64,000 nt of DNA from Motiliproteus sp965230735. Lineage in GTDB: Bacteria; Pseudomonadota; Gammaproteobacteria; Pseudomonadales; Balneatricaceae. Each line of letters opens with the position of its first letter. The stretch's first letter is position 1. A program made the position numbers and the translations under genes. Under the pieces are notes generated by a model. The model was given only the letters and a program-made list of their open reading frames with translations, ran no database searches and had not been told where the DNA came from. The DNA is taken from positions 2,232,001 through 2,296,000 of the forward strand of contig NZ_OZ246016.1 in the NCBI RefSeq assembly GCF_965230735.1. The letters run 5' to 3'. This document shows, piece by piece, positions 8,309 to 15,961 of the stretch.

Positions 8309-9310
8309 ATGTACCATCTGCCCGAATTAATCCCCAGCCAGGATATCCGTCGAATTGCCGTATTAACCAGTGGCGGCGATGCGCCGGGAATGAACGCCGC
8401 GATCCGGGCGGTGGCCCGGGCGGCGCTGCACCAGGGCATTGATGTGCTGGGGATACAGCGTGGTTACAGTGGACTGGTGGAGGCGGATATTCGTCCGTTA
8501 ACGTCACCGCTGGTGGGTAATATCCTGCAGCGGGGCGGTACCCTGCTTAAGAGTGACCGCTGCGAAGCGTTCCATAAACCGGCGGTGCGCTGGCAGGGCT
8601 ACGAGCACCTGCGTGAGATGGAAGTGGATGGACTGGTGGTGATCGGCGGTGACGGCTCGCTGGCCGGCGCGCGACAGTTTACCGCCGAGACCGGATTTCC
8701 CGTCGTGGTGCTGCCGGCCACGATCGACAACGATATCGAGGGCAGCGATGAGACCATCGGCTTCGATACCGCCGCCAATACCGGCCTGGATGCGATCGAT
8801 CGGATTCGCGATACGGCCAACTCCCACCAGCGGCTGTTTCTGGTCGAGGTGATGGGGCGGGATTCTGGCTTTCTGGCCACCGAGGTCGGCATCGCCGGGG
8901 GCGCCGAGATGATTTTGGTACCCGAACAGGCGATCGATCTGGACCGGGTGAGCGAAACGCTGCAGCAGGGTGATGCCAACAGCCGCCCCAGCAGCCGTAT
9001 CATTGTGGTGGCCGAGGGGCGCAAGCCGGGCCGGACTCAGCGCCTGGCTCAGGCATTGACCGAACGGGGCTTTAACCCGCAGGTCTGCATCCTGGGGCAT
9101 ATCCAGCGCGGAGGTAATCCGTCGGCTCGGGATCGAGTGCTGGCATCCTGTCTGGGAGCTATGGCGGTCAAGGTGCTGCAGGCCGGTCAGGGCGGCTGTC
9201 TGCTCGGGGTGGACAACCGCCGCCTGGTGCAGCGTCCGCTGGCCGATCCGGGAAAACGGCTGCCGCTTGATCCGGCGTTATTGGCCTTGGCACAGTTAAT
9301 CCAGCAGTAG
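8309..9310 (+). CDS. pfkA: ATP-dependent 6-phosphofructokinase
   Basis: Phosphorylates fructose 6-phosphate to fructose 1,6-bisphosphate in upper glycolysis. The N-terminal RIAVLTSGGDAPGMNAAIRA, the ATP loop IGGDGSLAGA (the Gly after GGD marks ATP rather than pyrophosphate use), the catalytic PATIDNDI, VEVMGRDSG, and GHIQRGGNPSARDR are all present, so the enzyme looks intact at 333 residues. GGAAG precedes the ATG. A short inverted repeat (GCTAGG-N14-CCTAGC, bases 8269-8294) sits directly before the ribosome binding site and could fold in the leader. Monocistronic by appearance. Confidence 0.95.
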   Translation: MYHLPELIPSQDIRRIAVLTSGGDAPGMNAAIRAVARAALHQGIDVLGIQRGYSGLVEADIRPLTSPLVGNILQRGGTLLKSDRCEAFHKPAVRWQGYEHLREMEVDGLVVIGGDGSLAGARQFTAETGFPVVVLPATIDNDIEGSDETIGFDTAANTGLDAIDRIRDTANSHQRLFLVEVMGRDSGFLATEVGIAGGAEMILVPEQAIDLDRVSETLQQGDANSRPSSRIIVVAEGRKPGRTQRLAQALTERGFNPQVCILGHIQRGGNPSARDRVLASCLGAMAVKVLQAGQGGCLLGVDNRRLVQRPLADPGKRLPLDPALLALAQLIQQ

Positions 9311-9478
9311 CCAGCCCAGCAACTTGTCATCCCCGCGTAGTAACGGCCAGCAACACGGCCATTGACTGACGCGTTGAAGTGGCCTGGACGGCATTCAAAA
9401 AAATTTAACTTCCTATGCATCCATAGCAGTGTCCCGTTCGTTTCCCCAGATAGATCCATTCAACCACAGGGGAAATCG

Positions 9479-10192
9479 ATGAAACCGACAAAAACTTTGC
9501 TTCCTATCTTGCTGGCCGGTGGCCTGGTGGCCTGCGCTTCAACCGGAACCCAGATGACGACAACACCGGCAGTCAAACAGCAGACCGACCTGGGCGCGGT
9601 TTGGCGTACACCCGAAGGGATGACCCTGTACACCTTTGCCAAGGACAGTGCCGGTCAATCCAACTGCTATGGTCCCTGTGCCGAAAAATGGCCGCCTTTT
9701 ATCGCAGCCGATGGTGCCAAGCCGCAAGGGGCGTTTGATCTCACTACCCGAAAAGATGGGGCTCGTCAGTGGACTCTGGCAGGTCAACCGCTCTACACCT
9801 GGTTCAAGGATCAACGAGCCGGTGATACCACCGGCCATGGGGTCAAAAATATCTGGTTTACCGCCCGGGCCGACGATGTGCCGGTTAAGGTGTTTAACAA
9901 AGAGGGACTGTCGGTGTTGACCGATGAGCGCCAGCTGAGCCTGTATACCTTCGCCAAGGACCAGCCGGGTCGGTCCAACTGCTATCAGAAGTGTGCCACA
10001 CTCTGGCCTCCGCTGTTGGTTGCTGACGGGGCGAGCGCCAGCGGTCCCTATTCGATCGTTGAGCGTACCGATGGTCGTCGTCAGTGGGCGCTAAACGGTT
10101 TACCCCTGTATACCTGGGTCAAGGATACGCAGCCCGGGGATACCAGCGGGGATGGGGTCAAAGGATTGTGGAACCTGGCCGTCCAACCCTAG
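9479..10192 (+). CDS. Lipoprotein with two 'secreted repeat' (Lipoprotein_15) domains
   Basis: The start at the second-codon-rich MKPTKTLLPILLAGG is chosen because it gives a clean lipoprotein signal ending in the lipobox LVAC (Cys about residue 19); GGGG lies upstream. The mature protein has two tandem copies of a roughly 95-residue domain. Each copy has a GMTLYTFAKD or QLSLYTFAKD strand, a CYGPCAEKWPP or CYQKCATLWPP Cys-x3-Cys-x4-WPP core, a QWTLAGQPLYTW or QWALNGLPLYTW strand and a GDTxGxGVK segment. This is the PF03640-type secreted repeat, whose function is not established. The next genes encode an ECF sigma factor and its anti-sigma factor, suggesting an envelope or oxidative stress role. 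Confidence 0.85.
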   Translation: MKPTKTLLPILLAGGLVACASTGTQMTTTPAVKQQTDLGAVWRTPEGMTLYTFAKDSAGQSNCYGPCAEKWPPFIAADGAKPQGAFDLTTRKDGARQWTLAGQPLYTWFKDQRAGDTTGHGVKNIWFTARADDVPVKVFNKEGLSVLTDERQLSLYTFAKDQPGRSNCYQKCATLWPPLLVADGASASGPYSIVERTDGRRQWALNGLPLYTWVKDTQPGDTSGDGVKGLWNLAVQP

Positions 10193-10214
10193 TAGATTCA
10201 TTCTGACCCTGAGG

Positions 10215-10240
10215 AGCCGTCAACCACTACGTTGGCGGCT
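10215..10240 (+). promoter_or_regulatory. Intercistronic hairpin before the sigma factor gene
   Basis: AGCCGTCAAC, loop CACTAC, then GTTGGCGGCT form a 10-bp stem with one G-U pair. There is no T-run after it, so it is not a classic terminator. It stands 5 nt before the GAGGAG ribosome binding site of the TTG-started sigma gene and could limit read-through or protect the upstream lipoprotein message. Confidence 0.5.
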
Positions 10241-10257
10241 TCAACGAGGAGCTTAGA

Positions 10258-10797
10258 TTGCAACCAGAACAATGGAATCGAGAGATCGAAGCCTGCCTTG
10301 CCCAGATTAAGCTGAGGCACCGACCGGCCTTTGAGACGCTGTATCGTCTGACCAGTGCCCGTTTGTACGGCCTGACGTTAAAAATAATCGCTGACCGGGA
10401 GCTGGCGGCCGATACCTTGCAGGAGAGTTACACCAAGATCTGGAACAACGCCGAGGCTTATCGCAGTGATCTAGGCGGCGGCTGGGCCTGGATCTGCCAA
10501 CTGAGCCGAAATAACGCCATCGACCGGGTCCGCCAGATTCAGCGCCAACCGGAACAATTGGACGACAGCTTGATCGATCAGTTAGTCGGTGACGAAAGTG
10601 GGTTGTGGCAGCAGCACCATGATTTGAGCCGTTGCCTGCAGAAGATAAGGGAGGAGCCTCGGGCCGCGATCCTCTCCTCCTACATTCACGGCCTGACCCA
10701 CGCCGAGTTGTCGGCGCGGTTGCAGGTGCCGCTGGGGACCTTGAAATCCTGGATTCGGCGCGGGTTGAAGGAGTTGCATCAATGTCTCGAAGCTTGA
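10258..10797 (+). CDS. ECF-type RNA polymerase sigma factor
   Basis: Sigma-70 family, extracytoplasmic function type, 179 residues. The TTG start is supported by GAGGAG 6 nt upstream. Region 2 covers FETLYRLTSARLYGLTLKII through ADTLQESYTKIWNNAEAYRS and WAWICQLSRNNAIDRVR. Region 4 holds ILSSYIHGLTHAELSARLQVPLGTLKSWIRRGLKEL, the helix-turn-helix that reads the -35 element. Its 3' end overlaps the anti-sigma gene by 16 nt. The arrangement matches the SigK/RskA type of pair known from many proteobacteria. The signal is not known. Confidence 0.93.
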   Translation: MQPEQWNREIEACLAQIKLRHRPAFETLYRLTSARLYGLTLKIIADRELAADTLQESYTKIWNNAEAYRSDLGGGWAWICQLSRNNAIDRVRQIQRQPEQLDDSLIDQLVGDESGLWQQHHDLSRCLQKIREEPRAAILSSYIHGLTHAELSARLQVPLGTLKSWIRRGLKELHQCLEA

Positions 10798-11507
10798 GAT
10801 ACCAAATCCAACACATCCGGGAGCATCTGGCGAGTCACTATGTGCTGGGTGTGATGAGCGATCGGGTCCGGCGCCGTTGCGAGCGGCTGATGCGCGAGGA
10901 CCCTGATTTCGAAGCCATGATTTACCTTTGGCAGCAACGTATGAACCGACTGAATGATGAGGTCGAGCCGGTGCAACCGCCAGCTCGGGTATGGCAACAG
11001 CTTAGCGGGCAGATGGAGGCGGATGATCGTGCCTCGGGGGCTAGGCGCTTCTGGCAGGGACTGGCTTTTTGGCGAGGGGTCACCGCCCTATTGTTGATCG
11101 CCTGCCTGGCTGTATGGCTCTGGCCCCAGTCACCGCAGTTCCGCTCAGTCAACTACATGGCGGTGATGCAGAGTCTACCGGAACAGCCCGAACCACCGAT
11201 GATTATCACCGCTTATAAGGGCGATAAGCCGGGCCGATCTCAGCTGCATATCCAGTGGAACGAACGGCTCGATGCGATGGATCTAAGCGGATTGAGGCTA
11301 TGGGCTGTTGACCGTGAAACCCAGGCGCTAACCGACCTGGGGTCGCTCGATGCGATGCAGTCAAACCGGTTGTTAACCAAGCCGGAGTGGTTGGCAATCA
11401 AGGCCAGTCGAGAGCTGCTGGTGGTGCGCGGTGAAAGCCCCGAGGGATCGGTTTTGTTCCGCGGACCCTGTCTGCAATTGAGTCCCTGGGTGGATCAGCC
11501 GGGGTAG
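10782..11507 (+). CDS. Anti-sigma factor, RskA-like
   Basis: Single-pass membrane regulator that would hold the preceding sigma factor inactive. The start MSRSLRYQIQHIREHLASHY is chosen because it begins the cytoplasmic anti-sigma domain with LASHYVLGVMSDRVRRRCE, the usual form of the RskA N-terminus; an upstream open frame lies inside the sigma gene. A transmembrane helix is visible near residues 97-115 (GVTALLLIACLAVWLWP). The periplasmic part has MIITAYKGDKPGRSQLHIQW and LRLWAVDRETQALTDLGSL, the RskA C-terminal domain pattern. Overlap with the sigma gene indicates translational coupling, which sets the ratio of the pair. Confidence 0.85.
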   Translation: MSRSLRYQIQHIREHLASHYVLGVMSDRVRRRCERLMREDPDFEAMIYLWQQRMNRLNDEVEPVQPPARVWQQLSGQMEADDRASGARRFWQGLAFWRGVTALLLIACLAVWLWPQSPQFRSVNYMAVMQSLPEQPEPPMIITAYKGDKPGRSQLHIQWNERLDAMDLSGLRLWAVDRETQALTDLGSLDAMQSNRLLTKPEWLAIKASRELLVVRGESPEGSVLFRGPCLQLSPWVDQPG

Positions 11508-11573
11508 CGGTCGGCCATCAACCCCTCTTCGGGGATCGATTGAAGTGGGGGGCGTTTGAAGGCCAGCGCTTGC

Positions 11574-11610
11574 GAAAAAAAAAGGGGCGACTCCGTTGGA
11601 GCCACCCCTT
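11574..11610 (-). terminator. Rho-independent terminator of rimO
   Basis: Read on the minus strand: a GC-rich stem (AAGGGGTGGCTCC paired with GGAGTCGCCCCTT with two mismatches, loop AAC) followed by a run of nine T. It lies 25 nt after the rimO stop. Confidence 0.85.
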
Positions 11611-11635
11611 GCTCGTGTTGGGTCAGGGAGGTCGG

Positions 11636-12976
11636 TCAGTCGTCTGACTCGGTCAGCTCACCCCAAAGATCGTAGGCATCGGCATCGATCACCACCGCTT
11701 TGACGATGTTGCCCGGCTGCAGATGAGTGGCGCCCTCCAGATAGACATTGCCGTCGATATCCGGCGAGTCGGCCTTGCTGCGACCGCAGGCACCGTCGTC
11801 ACCGACTTCGTCGATAATCACCTCAATGGTCTGGCCAATCTTATCCAGCTGGCGGGCTTCACTGATCTGCTGCTGCAGCTCCATCAGCCGCTCCCAACGC
11901 TGCTGCTTGATCTCATCTGGAACCTCTTCCAGTCCCAGATCGTTGGCCGGTGCACCTTCGACCGGTGAGTACTGGAAGCAACCGACCCGATCCAACTGGG
12001 CCGCTTCGAGGAAGTCGAGCAATTCTTGGAAGTCCTCTTCGGTCTCACCCGGGAAGCCGACGATAAAGGTGCTGCGGATCGTGATCGACGGGCACTGGGC
12101 GCGCCAGTCGGCGATCCGTTGCAAGATGTTGTCGCTGCTGGCCGGACGCTTCATCAGCTTCAGAATCCGCGGGCTGGCATGCTGGAACGGAATATCCAGA
12201 TACGGCAGGATCAGGCCTTCGGCCATCAGCGGAATCAGATCGTCGATATGGGGGTAGGGGTAGAGGTAGTGCAGCCGCACCCAGATCCCCAACTTGCCCA
12301 TCGCTTCGGCCATCTCGCGCAGCCGGGTTTTGACCGGACGGCCGTCCCACATATCCAGCTTGTAGCGCGTGTCGAGACCGTAAGCGCCGGTATCCTGAGA
12401 GACAACCAGCAGTTCTTTGACCCCGGCGCGGACCAGCCCTTCGGCCTCCTTCAACACCTCGCCCACCGGGCGACTGACCAGCTTACCGCGCATCGACGGG
12501 ATAATGCAGAAGCTGCAGCTGTGGTTGCAGCCCTCGGAAATCTTCAGGTAGGCGTAGTGACGCGGAGTCAGCTTGACGCCCTGCGGTGGGACCAGATCGA
12601 CAAAGGGGTCGTGCTCGGTTTTGGGTGGAACCCATTCGTGCACCGCTTCGACCACCTGTTCGTACTGCTCAGGTCCGCTGACGCTGAGTACCTGCGGGTG
12701 GACTTCGCGAATCGCCTCGGCGTCTGCTCCCATACAGCCGGTGACGATCACCTTGCCGTTCTCGTTGATCGCCTCACCAATCGCATCCAGCGATTCCTGT
12801 TTGGCGGCGTCGATAAAACCACAGGTATTGACCACTACCACATCGGCATCATCGTAACGATTGACCAGATCATAACCCTCAAGCTTCAGCTGGGTCAGAA
12901 TCCGCTCTGAGTCGACCAGTGCTTTGGGGCAGCCCAGGCTGACAAAGCCGACTTTGGGGTTGTGATTATCGGTCAT
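11636..12976 (-). CDS. rimO: Ribosomal protein uS12 methylthiotransferase
   Basis: Radical-SAM enzyme that adds a methylthio group to Asp88-type residue of ribosomal protein S12. The N-terminal UPF0004 domain has FVSLGCPKALVDSE, VVVNTCGFIDAAKQESLDAI and VTGCMGA, whose three Cys bind the auxiliary cluster. The radical-SAM Cys-x3-Cys-x2-Cys is in SEGCNHSCSFCIIPSMRG (about residue 155). The C-terminal TRAM domain ends in DAYDLWGEL. Length 446 residues is usual. Its own terminator follows. A TATAAT -10 box lies about 45 nt upstream. Confidence 0.96.
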   Translation of the reverse strand: MTDNHNPKVGFVSLGCPKALVDSERILTQLKLEGYDLVNRYDDADVVVVNTCGFIDAAKQESLDAIGEAINENGKVIVTGCMGADAEAIREVHPQVLSVSGPEQYEQVVEAVHEWVPPKTEHDPFVDLVPPQGVKLTPRHYAYLKISEGCNHSCSFCIIPSMRGKLVSRPVGEVLKEAEGLVRAGVKELLVVSQDTGAYGLDTRYKLDMWDGRPVKTRLREMAEAMGKLGIWVRLHYLYPYPHIDDLIPLMAEGLILPYLDIPFQHASPRILKLMKRPASSDNILQRIADWRAQCPSITIRSTFIVGFPGETEEDFQELLDFLEAAQLDRVGCFQYSPVEGAPANDLGLEEVPDEIKQQRWERLMELQQQISEARQLDKIGQTIEVIIDEVGDDGACGRSKADSPDIDGNVYLEGATHLQPGNIVKAVVIDADAYDLWGELTESDD

Positions 12977-12996
12977 GGGTGTGGTTACCTGTTACA

Positions 12997-13062
12997 TCGA
13001 CGAGACGAAAGGCGCGGATTATACACGACTTGCCGGTGTTGGTTGTATGAAAAACGAACAGC
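12997..13062. repeat. Direct repeat copy A, containing the rimO promoter
   Basis: Over the first 50 bases, 42 match bases 15561-15610 by hand alignment, in the same orientation. The segment holds the rimO -10 box (minus-strand TATAAT, bases 13018-13023). Weaker similarity seems to continue to about base 13100 (GCGAACGGTGCCG against ACGAACGGCGCGC). Confidence 0.7.
13018..13023 (-). promoter_or_regulatory. Candidate -10 box of rimO
   Basis: Minus-strand TATAAT, exact consensus, placed 42-47 nt before the rimO start. No good -35 hexamer is seen at 16-18 nt spacing, so it may depend on an activator or have a weak -35. Confidence 0.5.
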
Positions 13063-13186
13063 TTGAAACGATAAGCTTCTGGTAAGCGAACGGTGCCGGG
13101 TGTTAGTCGCTTCTAAAGGCCGGAGCGATGAGGTGGAAGGCGGTGGTCAAATTCACTGAGCCACAACGGTTGGTGATGGTGAAAAT

Positions 13187-13215
13187 AAAAACCCCCGGAT
13201 CAAGCCAGGGGTTTT
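13187..13215 (-). terminator. Rho-independent terminator of raiA
   Basis: On the minus strand AAAACCCCTGG, loop CTTGAT, CCGGGGGTTTT, followed by TATTTT. It begins 40 nt past the raiA stop. The stem has symmetric A and T flanks and might also work weakly on the plus strand. Confidence 0.8.
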
Positions 13216-13255
13216 AGATTGTCGAAATTGAGCTTATGTAGCTCTGCTTAACCGA

Positions 13256-13621
13256 TCAGCCTTCTTCGACCTCAAGTAGTTCCTCGTCAACCAGTACCTC
13301 ATCCTCGGTCGCTACAGGCGGTTTGCGATCACCTTTTTTGTTGGTCAACTTCTCTTTGGCTTTCGCCAGCTGTCGATCGATCTTGTCTTTCAATGTGTCG
13401 ATGGCGATGTATAGGTTTTGTCCGGACGCCTTGGCAAAGATGTCTTTGCCTTTGATGTGCAGGGTCGCTTCAACTTCATCTTCACGCTCAGACTGTTCAA
13501 TGTTGATCTGCGCTGAGCTGATTACGCCATAACGGTCCTGGCTGGCTTCCAACCACTCTTCAATCTTGCTCTGTAGTGCAGGAGACACTTTACCTTGACG
13601 GTTGTTGATATTGAGCTTCAT
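13256..13621 (-). CDS. raiA: Ribosome hibernation promoting factor / ribosome-associated inhibitor
   Basis: Short HPF family protein (121 residues) that binds the 30S decoding site and stores idle ribosomes. It starts MKLNINNRQGKVSPALQSKIEEWLE, with the beta-alpha-beta core continuing through VEATLHIKGKDIFAKASGQNLYIAIDTLKDKIDRQLAKAKEKL. The C-terminal tail is acidic (DEVLVDEELLEVEEG), unlike long HPF which carries a dimerisation domain. AAGGA precedes the ATG. It is not in the rpoN-ptsN setting where hpf is usually found, so it is probably a separate stress-responsive copy. A promoter and a candidate FNR/Anr box lie upstream. Confidence 0.9.
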   Translation of the reverse strand: MKLNINNRQGKVSPALQSKIEEWLEASQDRYGVISSAQINIEQSEREDEVEATLHIKGKDIFAKASGQNLYIAIDTLKDKIDRQLAKAKEKLTNKKGDRKPPVATEDEVLVDEELLEVEEG

Positions 13622-13674
13622 CGTCGATTCCTTACTGCAGCGTTCTGCAGGTGTTTAGGGGAGGAACATTTTTA

Positions 13675-13702
13675 TTTATACGCCCATAGCATTTGGTTTC
13701 AA
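13675..13702 (-). promoter_or_regulatory. Sigma-70 promoter of raiA
   Basis: Minus strand TTGAAA, 16-nt spacer, TATAAA. It would start transcription near base 13668, giving a leader of about 47 nt. Confidence 0.6.
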
Positions 13703-13732
13703 TAATTTTTCAGCTCTGTTCAGCATCAGACT

Positions 13733-13746
13733 GTGACGTGGATCAA
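13733..13746. promoter_or_regulatory. Candidate FNR/Anr box upstream of raiA
   Basis: GTGACGTGGATCAA fits the TTGAT-N4-ATCAA pattern of FNR/Anr with one perfect half-site (ATCAA) and one partial (GTGAC). Its centre lies about 71 nt before the inferred raiA start of transcription, one of the helical-phase distances used by class I activators. It is also about 300 nt upstream of mgtE on the other side. Confidence 0.4.
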
Positions 13747-13806
13747 AATAAACGCCCTTAAGTTGATGACGTCTAAGAACTTTTTCTGGAAGAAAGGGTG
13801 GTAAAA

Positions 13807-13893
13807 ATGTCGCTGGAGACGTTCAAGGAAATTGACTCGTCTCTGTCGGAACCGAACGGAATAGTGCCGAGGTCATTCGGACAGGCTGAATAG
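13807..13893 (+). CDS. Possible 28-codon leader peptide upstream of mgtE
   Basis: A short frame beginning MSLETFKEIDSSLSEPNG and ending GQAE sits in the long mgtE leader, 153 nt before the mgtE start. AAGGGTGG precedes its ATG by about 7 nt. Expression of Mg2+ transporters in enterobacteria can be set by leader peptides (MgtL); this peptide is not proline-rich like MgtL, and I know no homologue. It may be chance. Confidence 0.3.
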   Translation: MSLETFKEIDSSLSEPNGIVPRSFGQAE

Positions 13894-14046
13894 ACAAGCC
13901 TTTCATAGACACCTTTCTGCATTACACTGTGAGGTGCCTTGGACACATCGGCATTGGCCTCCAGTAGCGTCTGTAAAGAAGCAGTAGGTCGTCTACAGAA
14001 AACCGGTCGATTTACAGGGCTTTATCTATGCCTAAGGAAACGTTAA

Positions 14047-15408
14047 ATGCCTAGCAGCTACGACATCCAGCGCCAGCAAGTGATGATCATTGATGCATTA
14101 GAAAATGATAGTGATGCTGATATCTGCTATTTGATTGAGCCTTTGAGGGCCGTCGATATTGCTCGAATGATCGAATCTATACCTGCAGAGCATCGTTTAA
14201 AGATCTGGTTCTGCTTGTCGGCAGAGAAAATGGCAGAGGTGTTACTCAATACCCATGGTGAACTGCGTCGTTATCTAGCGCGCAATAGCGAAACAGCGGT
14301 ACTGATTGAAAGCCTGAGCAATATGCAGGCCGATGAACTGGCAGACCTTGATAGTGATCTCCCTTCTGAAATGGTCAATGCAATGGTGGCGTCCATGGAC
14401 GAGCAGAGGCGCCAACGTTACCGCGCGGTTAAAGATTATCCCGATGACAGTGCGGGGGGGCTGATGGATGCTGATGCGATAGCGGTGAGAGCCGATGTCA
14501 GTCTAAGGTCCGTCTTGCGCTATTTACGACAAATACATCGGCGTGAAGGCAAACTATCTGAGCACCTTGATAGTTTGATGGTCGTTGATCGGAAAAATCA
14601 ATTTAAGGGGGTGTTGCCCTTGAGCCGGTTAGTGGCATTAGAACCTTCACTGACAGTCAAGGAGGCTATGGTTGAGGGAGATACCGCGATGACCGCTCTC
14701 ACACCCGCATATAAGGTTTCCCGGATATTCGAAGATGAAGACTTGTTATCAGCTCCTGTCGTAGACGAATCTGGTGTATTACTTGGACGAATTACAGTCG
14801 ACGATGTAATCGATGTGATGCGTGAGCAATCGGATCGTGAATTATACGGCCGAGCAGGCCTTCAGCGGCATCCGGATCTATTCGCACCTGTACTTCCCAG
14901 CTCTATGCGTCGAGCGGTCTGGCTAGGGGTTAACCTAGCTACTGCATTTTTAGCAGCCTGGGTTATCGGCCTGTTTCAAGCTTCGATTGATCAACTAGTC
15001 GCTCTTGCTGTGTTGATGCCTGTTGTTGCTAGCATGGGAGGGGCTGCCGGTAATCAAACCCTAACACTGGTAACCCGTGCGGCTGCTCTTGATCAGATTG
15101 GGCGAAATAATCTTTGGAAGCTCACCCGAAATGAAGTACTGATAGGCTTATTTAACGGGCTGCTCTGGGCGTTGTTAGTTACCTTCGTAGCAGCCATATG
15201 GTTCGAAAACTGGTTACTGGGTACAGTGTTCGGTACCTCTTTGTTATTAGCCATAGTAACGGGAGCCTTAGCAGGTGTATTGCTGCCTCTCGTATTACGA
15301 GCTCTAGGAGTGGACCCGGCATTAGCAGGAGGTGTAGTACTGACTACGGTCACCGATGTGGTGGCATTCTTTGCATTTCTGGGAATTTCGACTCTGGTGC
15401 TTCTTTGA
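14047..15408 (+). CDS. mgtE: Magnesium transporter MgtE
   Basis: Mg2+-gated Mg2+ channel of the inner membrane. The 453-residue protein has the N domain of helical repeats (AEKMAEVLLNTHGELRRYLA, LADLDSDLPSEMVNAMVASM), followed by SAGGLMDADAIAVRADVSL and two CBS domains (about 130-255), then five membrane helices with VLMPVVASMGGAAGNQTLTL as the pore signature (about 320) and PLVLRALGVDPALAGGVVLT. AAGGA lies before the ATG. The gene is clearly richer in A/T-ending codons than rimO or polB. It has a 425-nt gap upstream shared with divergent raiA. No terminator seen behind it. Confidence 0.95.
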   Translation: MPSSYDIQRQQVMIIDALENDSDADICYLIEPLRAVDIARMIESIPAEHRLKIWFCLSAEKMAEVLLNTHGELRRYLARNSETAVLIESLSNMQADELADLDSDLPSEMVNAMVASMDEQRRQRYRAVKDYPDDSAGGLMDADAIAVRADVSLRSVLRYLRQIHRREGKLSEHLDSLMVVDRKNQFKGVLPLSRLVALEPSLTVKEAMVEGDTAMTALTPAYKVSRIFEDEDLLSAPVVDESGVLLGRITVDDVIDVMREQSDRELYGRAGLQRHPDLFAPVLPSSMRRAVWLGVNLATAFLAAWVIGLFQASIDQLVALAVLMPVVASMGGAAGNQTLTLVTRAAALDQIGRNNLWKLTRNEVLIGLFNGLLWALLVTFVAAIWFENWLLGTVFGTSLLLAIVTGALAGVLLPLVLRALGVDPALAGGVVLTTVTDVVAFFAFLGISTLVLL

Positions 15409-15560
15409 GGTTTTAGTGCGGCAATTGTCAAGGCCTGCTGGAATGACGACAAACTCTTCGGGTAGAAATTTTCATACCTTTTGTTGAAGAAATTTTGATT
15501 CTCCCTATCTAAAAACTTGTACGAATGTGATGGCATCTAAGTCGCATCAACGATTACTGC

Positions 15561-15622
15561 TCGTCGAAACGAAAGGCGCGGTCTATACACGATTTGCCGG
15601 TATGGTTTGTAAGAAAAAACAG
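15561..15622. repeat. Direct repeat copy B, degraded copy of the rimO promoter segment
   Basis: Matches copy A (12997-13062) at 42 of the first 50 bases, same orientation. Its -10 box has decayed: the minus-strand reading is TATAGA rather than TATAAT, and no rimO-like coding sequence follows on the minus side. The two copies bracket raiA and mgtE, 2.5 kb apart. Confidence 0.7.
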
Positions 15623-15961
15623 TCGGTTCTGAGAATCTAACGAACGGCGCGCAGCGGGTTTCACCGATTGACTTAGTTGTAGTGTTGGCCCTGGTTCTGT
15701 TTTCTGAATTGGTCAATTCTATGGACTATTTTTATAAGAAAAACAATTCAGTCGCTTTGTGGCGAGCGGAGAAACCATCATTCTTCGGCACGCCGGAGTC
15801 GGAGTATTTGCCTCTATATAGCCTTGACGTTAGGTACTAGCGGTTAAGGCTTTATCTGGTTGGCTGACTTCCTAAGGTCGTAGAGCTCAATCTGACGCGA
15901 GCAATGTTATGTGGATAAAGGCGTCAAAGAATCGTTAAAACAATTCCGACGGGTATTACAC
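15623..15961. other. Intergenic stretch without a convincing gene
   Basis: Together with 15409-15560 and copy B this is a 553-nt gap between mgtE and the PsiE-like gene. It has a perfect 14-bp palindrome, GAATTGGTCAATTC (15706-15719), immediately before a 39-codon open frame (15721-15840) that has no ribosome binding site and is probably chance. No terminator recognised. Confidence 0.4.

Noticed and set aside
13640..14046. M-box (Mg2+) riboswitch before mgtE
   Set aside because: I could not place the conserved M-box core; left as an unassigned leader.
15721..15840. 39-codon plus-strand frame after copy B of the repeat
   Set aside because: No ribosome site; a palindrome stands directly before the ATG instead.
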